Below are positions 1-9,021 of a stretch of DNA of 64,000 nt, piece by piece; position 1 is the stretch's first letter; each line of letters opens with the position of its first letter. The position numbers and the translations under genes were made by a program. The notes under the pieces are model-generated. The model searched no databases and had not been told where the DNA came from. It saw nothing but the letters and a program-made list of their open reading frames with translations. This DNA is from Thermotoga caldifontis AZM44c09 (GTDB lineage: Bacteria > Thermotogota > Thermotogae > Thermotogales > DSM-5069): contig NZ_AP014509.1 of NCBI RefSeq assembly GCF_000828655.1, forward strand, positions 868,001 through 932,000, read 5' to 3'.

Positions 1-624
1 TTCTATTCTCGCTCCGATCTGAAATTCTCCGTCCACATCTCTCAGCAGAATGAAGTGCGATTCTTCAAACATCTTCGGTACTGCCCTTATGTTCAACTTT
101 TCATCGTTTCTGAGGACAGTTAACTCCACCGGAAGCCCTCTTCTTATGATCTGACTCACGGTGTAGTTGTCATAAACCCTTCTGCCGTTGATTTTCAGTA
201 TCACATCCCCATCCCTGAGCCCCGCTTCGTAAGCGGGTTTTCCGGGCTCGACGTAAGCTACCGTCACTGCCGGTACACCCCACAGAGTAACGATGAATAA
301 GAACAGTACATAACCTGCGAGTATCGAAAAAACAGGTCCTGCGAGGAAGATCAGAAGCCTCTGCCATGCGGGCTTCGAGTAGAGACTGCCAGCTTCTCCT
401 GTCGCCTCGGTGGGATCCTCGCCGGCGAGCCGGACGTACCCACCGAGAGGGAACACGTTTATTCTGAAAGTCGTTCTCTTGAACTTCTTCTGGTAGATCT
501 TTGGACCGTACCCGATCGCGAATTCCAGCACGTCCACTTTGAAGAACCTTGCAAACGCGAAGTGTCCCAGTTCGTGCACGACGACCACGGCCATGAATAT
601 GATCAAAAAGTACACGACAGCCAT
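1..624 (-). CDS. rseP: RseP-type site-2 protease (M50), C-terminal part cut by window edge
   Basis: Intramembrane zinc metalloprotease that cleaves membrane-bound substrates such as anti-sigma factors. The visible 208 codons start at an ATG on 624-622 and show the zinc motif HELGH (residues 17-21) in the first membrane helix, an NVFPLGGYV stretch near residue 60, a second hydrophobic segment (about 95-120) and the start of a PDZ domain (about 120-180, with EAGLRDGDVILKING). The rest, including the C-terminal zinc ligand and last helices, lies beyond base 1. The start overlaps the end of dxr by 22 bases, so the two are translated from one message. The pairing of dxr with rseP is common in bacteria. 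The family call is secure; the substrate is unknown, since no anti-sigma factor of the RseA type is seen. Confidence 0.93.
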   Translation of the reverse strand, partial: MAVVYFLIIFMAVVVVHELGHFAFARFFKVDVLEFAIGYGPKIYQKKFKRTTFRINVFPLGGYVRLAGEDPTEATGEAGSLYSKPAWQRLLIFLAGPVFSILAGYVLFLFIVTLWGVPAVTVAYVEPGKPAYEAGLRDGDVILKINGRRVYDNYTVSQIIRRGLPVELTVLRNDEKLNIRAVPKMFEESHFILLRDVDGEFQIGARIE

Positions 625-1694
625 TCGATCACCTCTTCTGCAATCCTTCTACTCGCTTCATCCACGTCCTTCAGATCTGATAGATCCCTCACGTTGCCTT
701 CTACCTTCTCGATCACCCTTTCGATGATCTTCGCGATGTCCGTGAATTTGATCCGACCTTCGAGAAACGCGTCCACGCACACCTCGTCGGCCGCGTTGTA
801 AGCGGTCCTTTTAGCGTAGTCTTTCTCGATTTCGTAAGCGAGATAAAAAGCAGGATATCGGTTTCTATCGACCTGCTCGAACTTCAACTGCGTTTGCCGC
901 AGATCTGGCCAACTTTCCTGCTGGTAAAGTCTTTCTGGGTATGTTAATCCGTAGGCGATCGGAACTCTCATGTCTGGAAAACCGAGGTGCATTTTGATCG
1001 TTCCGTCCCTCAGGAACACCGCCGCATGGACCAGACCCTCTCTGTGGATCAGCACCTCTATCTGACTCGCCCCGAGCTGGAAGAGTTCACAGGCTTCGAG
1101 CACTTCAAAACCTTTGTTGACCATCGTCGCGGAATCGACCGTTATCCTCTTACCCATCTTCCACACCGGATGTTTCAGCACGTCTGACGGTTTTGCACGA
1201 TCGAGTTCCTCCAGTTTCCAGTCTCTCAGAGCGCCGCCGGATGATGTCAAAAGAACCTTCTCGATGGAAGGTTCGTAGAGCTGCATCACGGCGCTGTGTT
1301 CGCTGTCGAGTGGTATGAGCTCGCAGGAAGTTTTTTCTTTCGTCTGCCTGACGAGCCAGCCACCACACACGAGTGCTTCTTTGCTCGCCAGCAAAACTCT
1401 CCTTGAGGTTTCCAGGGCTTTCAGAGTGATGGGGAGACTCACGAAGCCCGGGATGCAAACCAATGTCACATCAGGTTTTTCTCGTTCAAGAAAGCTCTCG
1501 AGTTCCTCGTAACCTTCGGCCGTGCATATCAGCTTTGGAACGTTGTATTTCTTCGCGAGTTTTTGGGCCGATTCCACGTTCGTGTGGTACGTTCCTGCAA
1601 TTATCCGAAAATTTTTGATCTTGTCGATCACCTCGAGCGCCTGGGTGCCTATCGATCCCGTCATGCCCACGATCACGATGGTTCTTTCAGCCAT
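603..1694 (-). CDS. dxr: 1-deoxy-D-xylulose 5-phosphate reductoisomerase
   Basis: NADPH-dependent enzyme that converts DXP into 2-C-methyl-D-erythritol 4-phosphate, the committed step of the non-mevalonate isoprenoid pathway. The N-terminal nucleotide site is GMTGSIGTQ (residues 10-18). The catalytic domain shows SSGGALRDW (about 150-158) and the metal and substrate segment KMGKRITVDSATMVNKG (about 180-196). At 363 residues it is slightly shorter than the usual 380-400 but looks complete. The ATG at 1694 overlaps the end of thiN by 22 bases and its own end overlaps rseP, so it sits in a tightly coupled string. Cytoplasmic. Confidence 0.96.
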   Translation of the reverse strand: MAERTIVIVGMTGSIGTQALEVIDKIKNFRIIAGTYHTNVESAQKLAKKYNVPKLICTAEGYEELESFLEREKPDVTLVCIPGFVSLPITLKALETSRRVLLASKEALVCGGWLVRQTKEKTSCELIPLDSEHSAVMQLYEPSIEKVLLTSSGGALRDWKLEELDRAKPSDVLKHPVWKMGKRITVDSATMVNKGFEVLEACELFQLGASQIEVLIHREGLVHAAVFLRDGTIKMHLGFPDMRVPIAYGLTYPERLYQQESWPDLRQTQLKFEQVDRNRYPAFYLAYEIEKDYAKRTAYNAADEVCVDAFLEGRIKFTDIAKIIERVIEKVEGNVRDLSDLKDVDEASRRIAEEVIEWLSCTF

Positions 1695-2302
1695 CTGAAG
1701 TAGGCCACCTTTCCACGTTCAACGGCTATTCTAACCTTCGATGAGACTGCGACGTTGCTGATCCCGTAAGGATGATCGCACGGCATGTTCTTTCGAGTGA
1801 TCTCGTATTTGAAGCCTCTCAGCGTTACACCCTCCGCGTCTCCTGCGATCGGGACTATGGACCATTTCTCGTTCACGTTTGCCTCCAGTTCGGCTTCGCT
1901 CGAAACCACACCGACGATCAACTGCTCGCTCTTAGCTGTGATCTGGACGTCGAAAGAGCCCATCAGATACATCAGTGCGAGCAGCATGTCCAGTCTGTCT
2001 CCCATCCAGCAGAATATGTCTACGGATTCGGCCCCTCTTTCGACGGCCTTCCTCAGTGCGAGTTCGGTGTCTATCTCGTCTTTCTCCTTCGGAAACAGAA
2101 ACACCTCGCACCCCAGACTCTTCAATTTGTCCAGATCTGATTCTTCCAAAGAGTCTCCATCTCCGACGAACATGTCGGGCACCACACCCGCACTCAAAAG
2201 CCTTTTCGCCCCACCATCCACCGCGATGATCAGATCGTACTCTGCAAGATCTACGCTTCCAAGGTCTTCACAATCGCCGTTTAAGAACATCGCCACTTTC
2301 AC
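1673..2302 (-). CDS. thiN: Thiamine pyrophosphokinase
   Basis: Transfers pyrophosphate from ATP to thiamine, giving thiamine pyrophosphate. The 209-residue product has the family's acidic substrate sites: a conserved AVDGGAKRL (about 28-36) and FVGDGDS (about 45-51), followed by a KDEIDTELA segment. The start used is a GTG at 2302; an in-frame ATG at 2290 is a weaker alternative. It overlaps the sigma-54-like gene by 35 bases and dxr by 22, so it is translationally coupled. It lacks its own TPP riboswitch; the TPP-controlled unit of this window is the importer at 60.5-63.4 kb, whose imported precursor could feed this enzyme. Confidence 0.93.
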   Translation of the reverse strand: MKVAMFLNGDCEDLGSVDLAEYDLIIAVDGGAKRLLSAGVVPDMFVGDGDSLEESDLDKLKSLGCEVFLFPKEKDEIDTELALRKAVERGAESVDIFCWMGDRLDMLLALMYLMGSFDVQITAKSEQLIVGVVSSEAELEANVNEKWSIVPIAGDAEGVTLRGFKYEITRKNMPCDHPYGISNVAVSSKVRIAVERGKVAYFRWLKEPS

Positions 2303-3230
2303 GGGACAGTCCTCCCAGCAGGTTTCTGTACTTGTTCACCGTGCGTCTGCTCACCTCGATACCACGTTCCCGAAGCAAGATTCTCAGCTTTTCATCACTC
2401 GCACGAGGGTTTTCCTTCAAGAGTTCGTACAGCAACGGCAGAAAGAACTTCACCTCGATGTTTCTGCCAAAAAAGGTGTGCATGGGAAAAATTCCAGAGG
2501 GCGTTTTCACGTACTTCTGCGAAACGGCCTTTGAGACGGTTGAAACGTGCAATCCCAATTCTTCCGCGGCATCGACAAACTTCGTCTTGTTTGGATAAAC
2601 TGATCTACCCAGCAGGAAATCCACGTTCTTCCTGACGATCATGTTTCCAAGGCAGAACATGATCTCTTTTCTGTGTTGAAGGAGTTCGTTGATGTACAGA
2701 AAGATTTTCTCCTGCCTCTTATCACTACCACCCGAAGAGACCGCGAGCTCTTTGACGTGCACCGATAGATCTTCTCGGATCACCACATCGGGTTGCACGT
2801 AAGTAGCACTTCTTCCAAAACCAGAAACCGATCCTTCGAACAATCCTTCAGGACCAACGTCCTTGATGGCTTCAAGCAGTTTCTCAAGTTCTTCCAAACT
2901 GATGGAGAACTTCTCACAGATTTCCTTCTCGTCTACCAGCAGATTTCCACGCTCGTCCAGGTTGTAGACGATGTACTCTGCCACCGGCTCCTGCCGTTCG
3001 TCGAGACGGAGCAACGCGATGGCGTCCATGAGCTCTTCCTGAAGAGACTTTTCTCCCGACAGTAGTCTTTCGACGAGTGGTGATTCACTTTCCGTATCTT
3101 CCAGATCGAGGCTGATGTATGGGAAAAAGTCCTGCAAGAACTGCGCGAGCTGTCCGACCGGAAGTTCGACGAACTTGAAAAAGAGCTCCTTGCTCGAAAA
3201 ATCCCTTGTGAGGTCGAGTTTTAGCTTCAT
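2268..3230 (-). CDS. Short sigma-54 (RpoN)-like protein
   Basis: Related to RNA polymerase sigma-54, which binds -24/-12 promoters and waits for an AAA+ activator. The C-terminal half fits the family: a core-binding-like segment (YIVYNLDERGNLL, about 105-117; FGRSATYVQPDVVI, about 140-153), a helix-turn-helix region (AAEELGLHVSTVSKAVSQKYV, about 225-245 in part) and an RpoN box SRRTVNKYRN (about 294-303) that matches the usual ARRTVAKYRE pattern. At 320 residues it is about 100 shorter than typical RpoN, and the N-terminus lacks the glutamine-rich region I that contacts activators. No enhancer-binding activator (GAFTGA motif) is encoded in the window. It could be a genuine but reduced sigma-54 or a repurposed DNA-binding protein. 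Its start sits 33 bases after queA; a TATAGT-like -10 at that junction may give it its own transcription. Confidence 0.8.
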   Translation of the reverse strand: MKLKLDLTRDFSSKELFFKFVELPVGQLAQFLQDFFPYISLDLEDTESESPLVERLLSGEKSLQEELMDAIALLRLDERQEPVAEYIVYNLDERGNLLVDEKEICEKFSISLEELEKLLEAIKDVGPEGLFEGSVSGFGRSATYVQPDVVIREDLSVHVKELAVSSGGSDKRQEKIFLYINELLQHRKEIMFCLGNMIVRKNVDFLLGRSVYPNKTKFVDAAEELGLHVSTVSKAVSQKYVKTPSGIFPMHTFFGRNIEVKFFLPLLYELLKENPRASDEKLRILLRERGIEVSRRTVNKYRNLLGGLSRESGDVLKRRL

Positions 3231-3263
3231 CGCTCATTCCCCAACGTTACTATACACTCTGCG

Positions 3264-4256
3264 TCACAGTATGAACATGGCGTCGCCGAAAGAATAGAAC
3301 CTGTAACGTTGTTTCACCGCTTCCTGGTACGCGTTCATGATGAGCTGATGTCCTGCGAAGGCACAGACCAGCATCAACAGAGTTGAACGTGGCAAATGAA
3401 AGTTCGTGATGAGTGCGTCCACGATCTTGAATTCGAACGGCGGATAGATGAACAGGTCGGTCTCGCCTTCGGTCAGGTTGGTCCTCGCAAAACTTTCGAG
3501 TGTTCGTACCACGGTCGTGCCCACCGCGATGATTCTGTGTCCCTGCGATTTGGCCTGTCTTATGATTTCAACAACCTTAGGAGGTATCGAATACCTTTCG
3601 GCGTGCATCCTGTGCTGTTCTATGTTCTCAACCTTCACCGGTCTGAAGGTCCCAATACCCACGTGCAGTGTCAACTCGACCGTTTGCACGCCCATCGAGC
3701 GGATCTTTTCGAGCAAAGTTTCCGTGAAGTGAAAACCGGCAGTGGGAGCCGCTATCGAACCTGCCACCTTCGCGTAAACGGTCTGGTACCTTTCGAGTGG
3801 TATCTTCGTCTTAACGTACGGTGGAATCGGTGCTTCGCCGACCTTCAGCAGCTCTTCGTCGTCCACGTTGAACTCGATCAACCGCATGCCTTCTTCACAT
3901 CTGTCCAGACATTTCGCCACGATACCGCTGCTCAAATGTGCGAGCACGCCTGGTTTGAACTTCCTGGCCGGTCTCACCAGGCACTTCCAGGTTTTTTCGC
4001 CGACTCTTTGAACCAGCAGAATCTCGATCTGTTTTTCGTCGATGTGACCGAACAACCTTGCCGGGATCACCTTGCTGTTGTTCAGCACCAGCACGTCGCC
4101 CGGCTTCAAATACTCCACGATGTCGCGGAAGATCCGGTGCTCTATCGACCCGGTGTCTCTACGAACTACCATCAGTCTCGAACTGTCCCTCGGTTCTACG
4201 GGAACCTGAGCGATCAACTCTTCCGGCAGATAGTAATCGAAATCCGAGAGCTTCAC
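3264..4256 (-). CDS. queA: S-adenosylmethionine:tRNA ribosyltransferase-isomerase
   Basis: Moves the ribosyl part of SAM onto preQ1-modified tRNA to make epoxyqueuosine. I place the start at the GTG on 4256-4254, because GGGGAGGT lies 6 bases upstream and the protein then begins MKLSDFDYYLPEELIAQ, the family's usual N-terminus; the GTGA overlaps the stop of the NYN-like gene. Family marks include PRDSSRLMVV, VLNNSKVIPARL, GSIAAPTAGFHFT and HVGIGTFRPV, with ITNFHLPRSTLLMLV near the end. The 330-residue length is normal. The next enzyme, QueH, is encoded in this window at 28984-29547, so the last two steps of queuosine synthesis are both visible, in different operons. Confidence 0.96.
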   Translation of the reverse strand: MKLSDFDYYLPEELIAQVPVEPRDSSRLMVVRRDTGSIEHRIFRDIVEYLKPGDVLVLNNSKVIPARLFGHIDEKQIEILLVQRVGEKTWKCLVRPARKFKPGVLAHLSSGIVAKCLDRCEEGMRLIEFNVDDEELLKVGEAPIPPYVKTKIPLERYQTVYAKVAGSIAAPTAGFHFTETLLEKIRSMGVQTVELTLHVGIGTFRPVKVENIEQHRMHAERYSIPPKVVEIIRQAKSQGHRIIAVGTTVVRTLESFARTNLTEGETDLFIYPPFEFKIVDALITNFHLPRSTLLMLVCAFAGHQLIMNAYQEAVKQRYRFYSFGDAMFIL

Positions 4257-5191
4257 TGGAAGAACCTCCCCAGATCTATTCTGTCGATCTTGCTGTTCCA
4301 CTCCTCGAACCTGTCGTTGCTCACCACGATCGCGTTCTTTTCAAGTGCTATGGACAGTATGAGTTCGTCCGCAGGAGAGTGGAAGTACGTTCTTTCTGCG
4401 TAGAACCACTCACTGTCTTCGTTGAAGATGTATCTGATGTTCCTGTCGAAGACCAGATAATAAGGATAATAGAACTCCTCAAAACTCGCAAGTCGCTCAA
4501 GCACGAAATCTATGTCGCTGAGTTTTCCCCTCAACCTCGCGATGTTGCTTCCATCGAGAACCACCGGTCGAACGATCTTTCTAACCAGCACTGCCCTGAC
4601 GTAGGGATGGCACCTCAACTTCGAAAGGATCTCACGCCTCGAGATCTCGTCGAGTTCCCTGAAGAGTTCGGCGAGCACTTCCACATCACCGATGTGCGTC
4701 ACTCGAACCGAGTTGATCTGTTCGATGAGCCATTCGATACCCTCACCGCCACCCTTCATCACCGCCGCCTGAAGCTCGAGGAAATCTTCCAGTTTTGAAT
4801 CCAGAAGTAGCTGTCTCGCTTTTTTCACGAAAGTTTCGACGGCTGTATCTTCGATGAGCTGGATCAGTTCGTCCGATGGCGGAGGATACCTCTTCGGATT
4901 CAACCAGAAGAACGGTTCGAGCCCAGCAATCTCGGGCAAGTTGGTCGACCTTGAAAATCGCTTCAACCTTTCGATCAATGTGCCCCTACCGTAAACGAGC
5001 TGGCGGAGAGAGAGCAACGTATGGTGGCAAGGCTGAGCGGATCTGATTTGACCCAGCGAATTCTGAATGAAAAGAATGCCGGCTCCTTCATCGGTTTCGA
5101 GCCGTCGCAAGTACTGAACCTGGTTCTGTCTTCTGGTCTGCAGAATCTTCAGCCTCGTCAAAAAAGCTGGATCATACACGTCGAATCGCAC
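4253..5191 (-). CDS. NYN/Zc3h12a-like RNase domain protein
   Basis: The C-terminal 100 residues look like a PIN-related NYN ribonuclease of the Zc3h12a type: VVLDGSNIA (about 210-218) gives the first acidic residue, LVFDRNIRYIF follows, then SPADELILSIA (about 272-282) and VVSNDRFEEW (about 289-298) supply the remaining acidic residues of a metal site. That points to a metal-dependent RNase in the cytoplasm. The first 200 residues are helical and unrecognised. Substrate and role are unknown. It lies between a DUF5693-like membrane gene (overlap 20 bases) and queA (overlap 4), so it is co-transcribed with tRNA and rRNA modification genes, which fits RNA processing but does not prove it. Confidence 0.65.
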   Translation of the reverse strand: MRFDVYDPAFLTRLKILQTRRQNQVQYLRRLETDEGAGILFIQNSLGQIRSAQPCHHTLLSLRQLVYGRGTLIERLKRFSRSTNLPEIAGLEPFFWLNPKRYPPPSDELIQLIEDTAVETFVKKARQLLLDSKLEDFLELQAAVMKGGGEGIEWLIEQINSVRVTHIGDVEVLAELFRELDEISRREILSKLRCHPYVRAVLVRKIVRPVVLDGSNIARLRGKLSDIDFVLERLASFEEFYYPYYLVFDRNIRYIFNEDSEWFYAERTYFHSPADELILSIALEKNAIVVSNDRFEEWNSKIDRIDLGRFFQ

Positions 5192-6476
5192 GTTTCCTCA
5201 CCTTTTGAATCACGAACAGAGCAACGTAACCCACCGCGATCGAGAAGATGGACCTGTACAGAGAAACCATCAGAGGAGTTTTTATGTGACAGAACGTGTT
5301 GAAGGTCGAGACGAGCGCGATGCTCGCAAGAATTTCGAAGACGAAGGACCATTTGAATTCTGGGAAAACCAGCCAGAAGGCGAAGGCGGGATAACCCACG
5401 ATCTCCTTGAACCTCGGTCTCACCCAGAGCAGGCCTTCCAGCACATCGCGGAGCTGTCTTTCAAAGTAAGCAACGAAAGCGGTGTTACCGGAGCGGGAAA
5501 TGTAGTAAAATCCTGCAAGTATCAGCAGAACCAGCCCAAACGGCCAATACTTCTTCAGCCATCTCCATTCTTTGATGACGTTCTTCAAGAGCACGAAAGC
5601 CGGCAACAGCGAAAGAGAGAGCTTCACACCCCTGTACAGGCTCAGATCGTTCGCGTGCCAGAAATCACAAAGTGCAGCGTTCGTGAGTAGCCCGAGTAGC
5701 AGGTAAAGCAGGGGTAAGAACTTCTTCTTTTCGTGAGAGTACAGAAGGATCGTCGCGAGTATCGACACGATCGACACGGCCAAAGATTGGTTCCAGAACC
5801 AGAGCGGTGCCGATACGATTCCAAGCAAGGGTTTTCGGGAGAACACCAGAAGGACTAAACACAGGAAGGCCAACCAGCGAAACTGAAAAGCTCCGCTGTT
5901 CGGTGAGGGAACGTCTTTGGGCTTTCCAAACTCACGTTCTATCCTTCCAAGAATTTTTTTCACATCGATTCCTTCAAGTGGCTGGATCCAGATCATGTCG
6001 ATGCTGCGCTCCAGGATAGCCCTTCTGAGCCTGTAATAGATCATCGAATCGGTCAGTTGCATCTTTTCGACTTCTTCCTGCCGAATCGTGTGTATCCTGA
6101 AGAACTTTTCGGGTTGCTCTCTCAACGAAACCACTCTTCTCACGAATTCGGTACTTTCGTTGAACTCGAGCATGCCGATCCAGACCTTGTGAAGATCGGC
6201 CTGTTCCGCGTAAATTTTCGGATCGTACGCGCTGAAATCTCCTCTGAACGTGACGTACAGCATGTAGTTTTCTATGGGTTCACCCGGATCTATCACGTAC
6301 ACGATCTGACCAGATGGAAGCAGTATCCTATCTTCATCGATCGAAACGCCGACGGTGTAGGCCATATCTTTTCTGTCGCTCACGAGCCGACTCGGTACGA
6401 AGATGGCGAGACACAGTAAAGCTGAGATGACAAAGATCAGCTCAGCGGCCCTTTTCAATGCGGAGAGTTTTTTCAT
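5172..6476 (-). CDS. DUF5693-like polytopic membrane protein
   Basis: The 434-residue product has one N-terminal membrane helix (about 12-30), an extracytoplasmic region of about 170 residues, then seven to eight hydrophobic segments from about residue 200 to the end. The pattern YYISRSGN followed by RPRFKEIVGYPAF (about 325-365) resembles DUF5693 proteins, which in other bacteria sit near the wall-polymer gene csaB. No enzymatic motif is evident. It overlaps the secreted-protein gene upstream by 35 bases and the NYN-like gene downstream by 20. A role at the cell envelope is inference only. Confidence 0.6.
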   Translation of the reverse strand: MKKLSALKRAAELIFVISALLCLAIFVPSRLVSDRKDMAYTVGVSIDEDRILLPSGQIVYVIDPGEPIENYMLYVTFRGDFSAYDPKIYAEQADLHKVWIGMLEFNESTEFVRRVVSLREQPEKFFRIHTIRQEEVEKMQLTDSMIYYRLRRAILERSIDMIWIQPLEGIDVKKILGRIEREFGKPKDVPSPNSGAFQFRWLAFLCLVLLVFSRKPLLGIVSAPLWFWNQSLAVSIVSILATILLYSHEKKKFLPLLYLLLGLLTNAALCDFWHANDLSLYRGVKLSLSLLPAFVLLKNVIKEWRWLKKYWPFGLVLLILAGFYYISRSGNTAFVAYFERQLRDVLEGLLWVRPRFKEIVGYPAFAFWLVFPEFKWSFVFEILASIALVSTFNTFCHIKTPLMVSLYRSIFSIAVGYVALFVIQKVRKRAIRRV

Positions 6477-7686
6477 TCACCTTCACCTCGTAGCTGGCTG
6501 AATCGAATATCTGCCACTTCAAGTAGGGTGAGAGGAATTTGAAACCACCAACGCTGATGGTTCTTTCCTCAGTGAACACCAGAAAGTCCTGCATTCTTTC
6601 TAATACGAGTACCCTGTAGGTTACGTTCCCGAAAGCGTCCCGTGCCTCGCCGATCAGAGTGTTCCGGGCTGATTCCAGCTTCAGCACAGCGCTGCGTTCC
6701 ACCGGCAATCTTTCCCCATTCAGATACAGGAACGTCTCGTACGGTGAAGCGTCTTCCACCTGCAGCTGTACGTGACACATGGAATCGATCAGTTTTGTAT
6801 TCATGACGAGCTCTGGGGGCGTTGAGTCTTTCACAGTCAGATCGTGAACGATCAGTTCGTTACTGAGTTGTTCGAGCGCTACGTATCTGCCGGGGTAGGA
6901 AAAAGAACCAGTTGACAACAATCCGGAGAGAAACTTCAACGTTTTTTCGTTTCTTGAACCCAGTTCTATCTGGGCTTGTTCAAAACGCACCGTCTGCTCT
7001 GGAAAATCAAGCTTCAGCTCGGTCGTACTACCGGATGAAACGATCTCGACACTGTGCGTTCCTGGTGGCAACGCCATGCACAGATCCTTCCTCTGAACGC
7101 CGTTGTGAACGAACGTCAATTGAACAGGTTCGCCCTCAAAGATCGCCATGACGACCCCGCCGAGACCTGGAAAGTACGAAACGGCGAGCTGGTAGGAGAT
7201 TTCTTCCTTCAGACTGTATTCTCCCGGACCTGCAACGGGAGGGACTTTCTCGAAGAAGTGGCTGAGGAAAAGTTCGATCTTTCTTTTTTCGACAGGTTCA
7301 AGAACTTTGATCCTGTCTGGGTAAATTTCTATGGGGTATCTGTCGACGGTCAGACTGATCGTTCGACCCGATCTGACAGAGTTGAAGAGCAGTCCGAAGA
7401 CTTCTTCGGGTACCACTATGTCTGCGTTCTTTGTTCCTAAAGTGAGGCCCTTCCTGCTCACGAGGAGCGGTACGTTCGGCAAGGGGATGTAATCGACGAT
7501 CAAACGAACCGGTTCGTACACGTCAATGAATTCGTCCGTCAAGCACATGTTCGAAGGGCACGACACCTTGAACTGCACCCGCTGACCATCCAGGAACAGA
7601 TGAGCCGTCATGTCGTAAGTGTTGATGAGCAACTCCGCCGCCAGACAATGAAGCGGTAAGATGAGAAGAATCAAAATCCATTTCAT
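6442..7686 (-). CDS. Secreted protein of unknown function with Ig-like segments
   Basis: Starts with a clear signal peptide (MKWILILLILPLHCLAAE, cleavage likely near residue 17) and continues as beta-rich sequence with no membrane helix. Segments such as VKDSTPPELVMNTKLIDS (about 285-302), followed by LYLNGERLPV, look like surface-exposed Ig or beta-sandwich repeats. An early pair of cysteines (CPSNMC, about 43-48) could form a disulfide. No catalytic family is recognised. It starts in an ATGA overlap with the RluD-type gene and runs 35 bases into the DUF5693-like gene, so a secreted and a membrane protein of unknown function are translated together. Confidence 0.6.
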   Translation of the reverse strand: MKWILILLILPLHCLAAELLINTYDMTAHLFLDGQRVQFKVSCPSNMCLTDEFIDVYEPVRLIVDYIPLPNVPLLVSRKGLTLGTKNADIVVPEEVFGLLFNSVRSGRTISLTVDRYPIEIYPDRIKVLEPVEKRKIELFLSHFFEKVPPVAGPGEYSLKEEISYQLAVSYFPGLGGVVMAIFEGEPVQLTFVHNGVQRKDLCMALPPGTHSVEIVSSGSTTELKLDFPEQTVRFEQAQIELGSRNEKTLKFLSGLLSTGSFSYPGRYVALEQLSNELIVHDLTVKDSTPPELVMNTKLIDSMCHVQLQVEDASPYETFLYLNGERLPVERSAVLKLESARNTLIGEARDAFGNVTYRVLVLERMQDFLVFTEERTISVGGFKFLSPYLKWQIFDSASYEVKVNEKTLRIEKGR

Positions 7687-8555
7687 GCTCTCAACCTTTC
7701 GAGCACTTCTTCGAGCTCTTCAGGTAGGGGAGCCTTCAGATTCAACCTTTCCGGCTTGGCTGGATGCATGAAACTTATTCTGAGGCAGTGCAAAAACTGT
7801 CTTCTCAATCCGAAGTTATCGCGGAAATAGCGATTGGCAGTTCTATCTCCATAAACTGTATCCCCGACAACGGGATTTCCCAGCGCCGCGAAGTGTTTCC
7901 TGATCTGGTGCGTTCTTCCCGTGTGGAGGATCACACGAACGAGGGTGGCCCGATCGAAGTTCTCCAGGACGATGTATTCGGTGACGGCTTCGAGCCCATC
8001 GATGGGAAGATCGATCTTTCCATGCCCGCGGAGCTGTCCCGCCACGAGGGCGAGATATTCTTTATCGACGAGCCTTTCTCTGAACATGTGACTGAGTATC
8101 CTCGCCGTCCTGGAATTCTTAGCGACCACGAGGACTCCGGAAGTGTCCCTGTCCAGACGGTGCACCAGATGGGGTGTGAAACCTTTCTGTTTGCCGTAGA
8201 ACATGAGACCGTGAATGAGCGTGGTGCCGACGGTTCTGTCTCCAGGATGCAGCGCGATACCGGCTTTTTTGTTCAGAGCGAGCACGTCTTCATCTTCGTA
8301 TATGATGTCCAGCTTGAGGGGCACAGGTTTAACCACCGTGACCTGGCGGGAATATTTGGACAGATCTTCGTCCACTTCGACCGTGTCACCAGGTTCGAGT
8401 TCGTAGGCGGGATCTTTAACGGTTCTTTCGTTCACGCTCACCTTTCCCGTTCTGAGAAGCTTGTATATTTCGGACAACGGGACGTTCTTCAACTGTTTTC
8501 TGAGGAATTTGTCGAGCCTGGTGTAGGCGCTTTCTTTGTCAACGAAAAGCTGCAA
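7683..8555 (-). CDS. RluD-type 23S rRNA pseudouridine synthase
   Basis: Isomerises uridine to pseudouridine in RNA. An S4 RNA-binding domain occupies about residues 10-65 (TRLDKFLRKQLKNVPLSEI, KVSVNERTV), followed by the RluA/RsuA-family catalytic domain with HRLDRDTSGVLVVAK, in which Asp135 is the expected nucleophile, and RTHQIRKHFAALG (about 223-235). The 290-residue size is normal for RluD-type enzymes; sequence by eye does not fix which uridines are modified. It lies 4 bases after smpB. Confidence 0.93.
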   Translation of the reverse strand: MQLFVDKESAYTRLDKFLRKQLKNVPLSEIYKLLRTGKVSVNERTVKDPAYELEPGDTVEVDEDLSKYSRQVTVVKPVPLKLDIIYEDEDVLALNKKAGIALHPGDRTVGTTLIHGLMFYGKQKGFTPHLVHRLDRDTSGVLVVAKNSRTARILSHMFRERLVDKEYLALVAGQLRGHGKIDLPIDGLEAVTEYIVLENFDRATLVRVILHTGRTHQIRKHFAALGNPVVGDTVYGDRTANRYFRDNFGLRRQFLHCLRISFMHPAKPERLNLKAPLPEELEEVLERLRA

Positions 8556-8559
8556 GGGC

Positions 8560-9009
8560 TTATCGCCCCCTGTATTTCATGTATTCCTTTATTTTCCTCT
8601 GGATCTCTCTTTCCTTTATTTCTTCACGCTTGTCATATTTCTTCTTACCTTTTGCGAGCGCTATCTCGACCTTCGCGATACCCTTGTCGTTGAAGTAGAG
8701 TTTCGTGGGTATCAGCGTGAAACCACCCGTGCTCAGTTTTCCGGCGAGCCTTTTTATTTCGCGCTTGTGAAGCAACAGCTTCCTTGGCCTTTCAGGGTCG
8801 TGGTTGAAGTGGCTCGCGTGCCTGTACGGGCTGATGTGCAGGTTCAACAAATAGACTTCCCCATCCTTGATGCGGCAAAAAGAATCTTTGAAGGAAACGT
8901 TCCTCTCCCTCAAAGATTTCACTTCCGTACCTTTCAGTTCTATACCCGCTTCGAAGGTCTCAAGAATTTCATAATCTCTCGCCTTCTTGTTCACGGCTAT
9001 CAGTTCCAC
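8560..9009 (-). CDS. smpB: SsrA-binding protein SmpB
   Basis: Binds the tRNA-like part of tmRNA and delivers it to stalled ribosomes for trans-translation. The protein shows the family's N-terminal [23 protein letters not shown] and the basic tail [19 protein letters not shown] that enters the decoding site. Length 149 is typical. The tmRNA gene itself was not found in this window. It follows yraN by 12 bases. Confidence 0.97.
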   Translation of the reverse strand: MELIAVNKKARDYEILETFEAGIELKGTEVKSLRERNVSFKDSFCRIKDGEVYLLNLHISPYRHASHFNHDPERPRKLLLHKREIKRLAGKLSTGGFTLIPTKLYFNDKGIAKVEIALAKGKKKYDKREEIKEREIQRKIKEYMKYRGR

Positions 9010-9021
9010 ACCGAAACCTCC

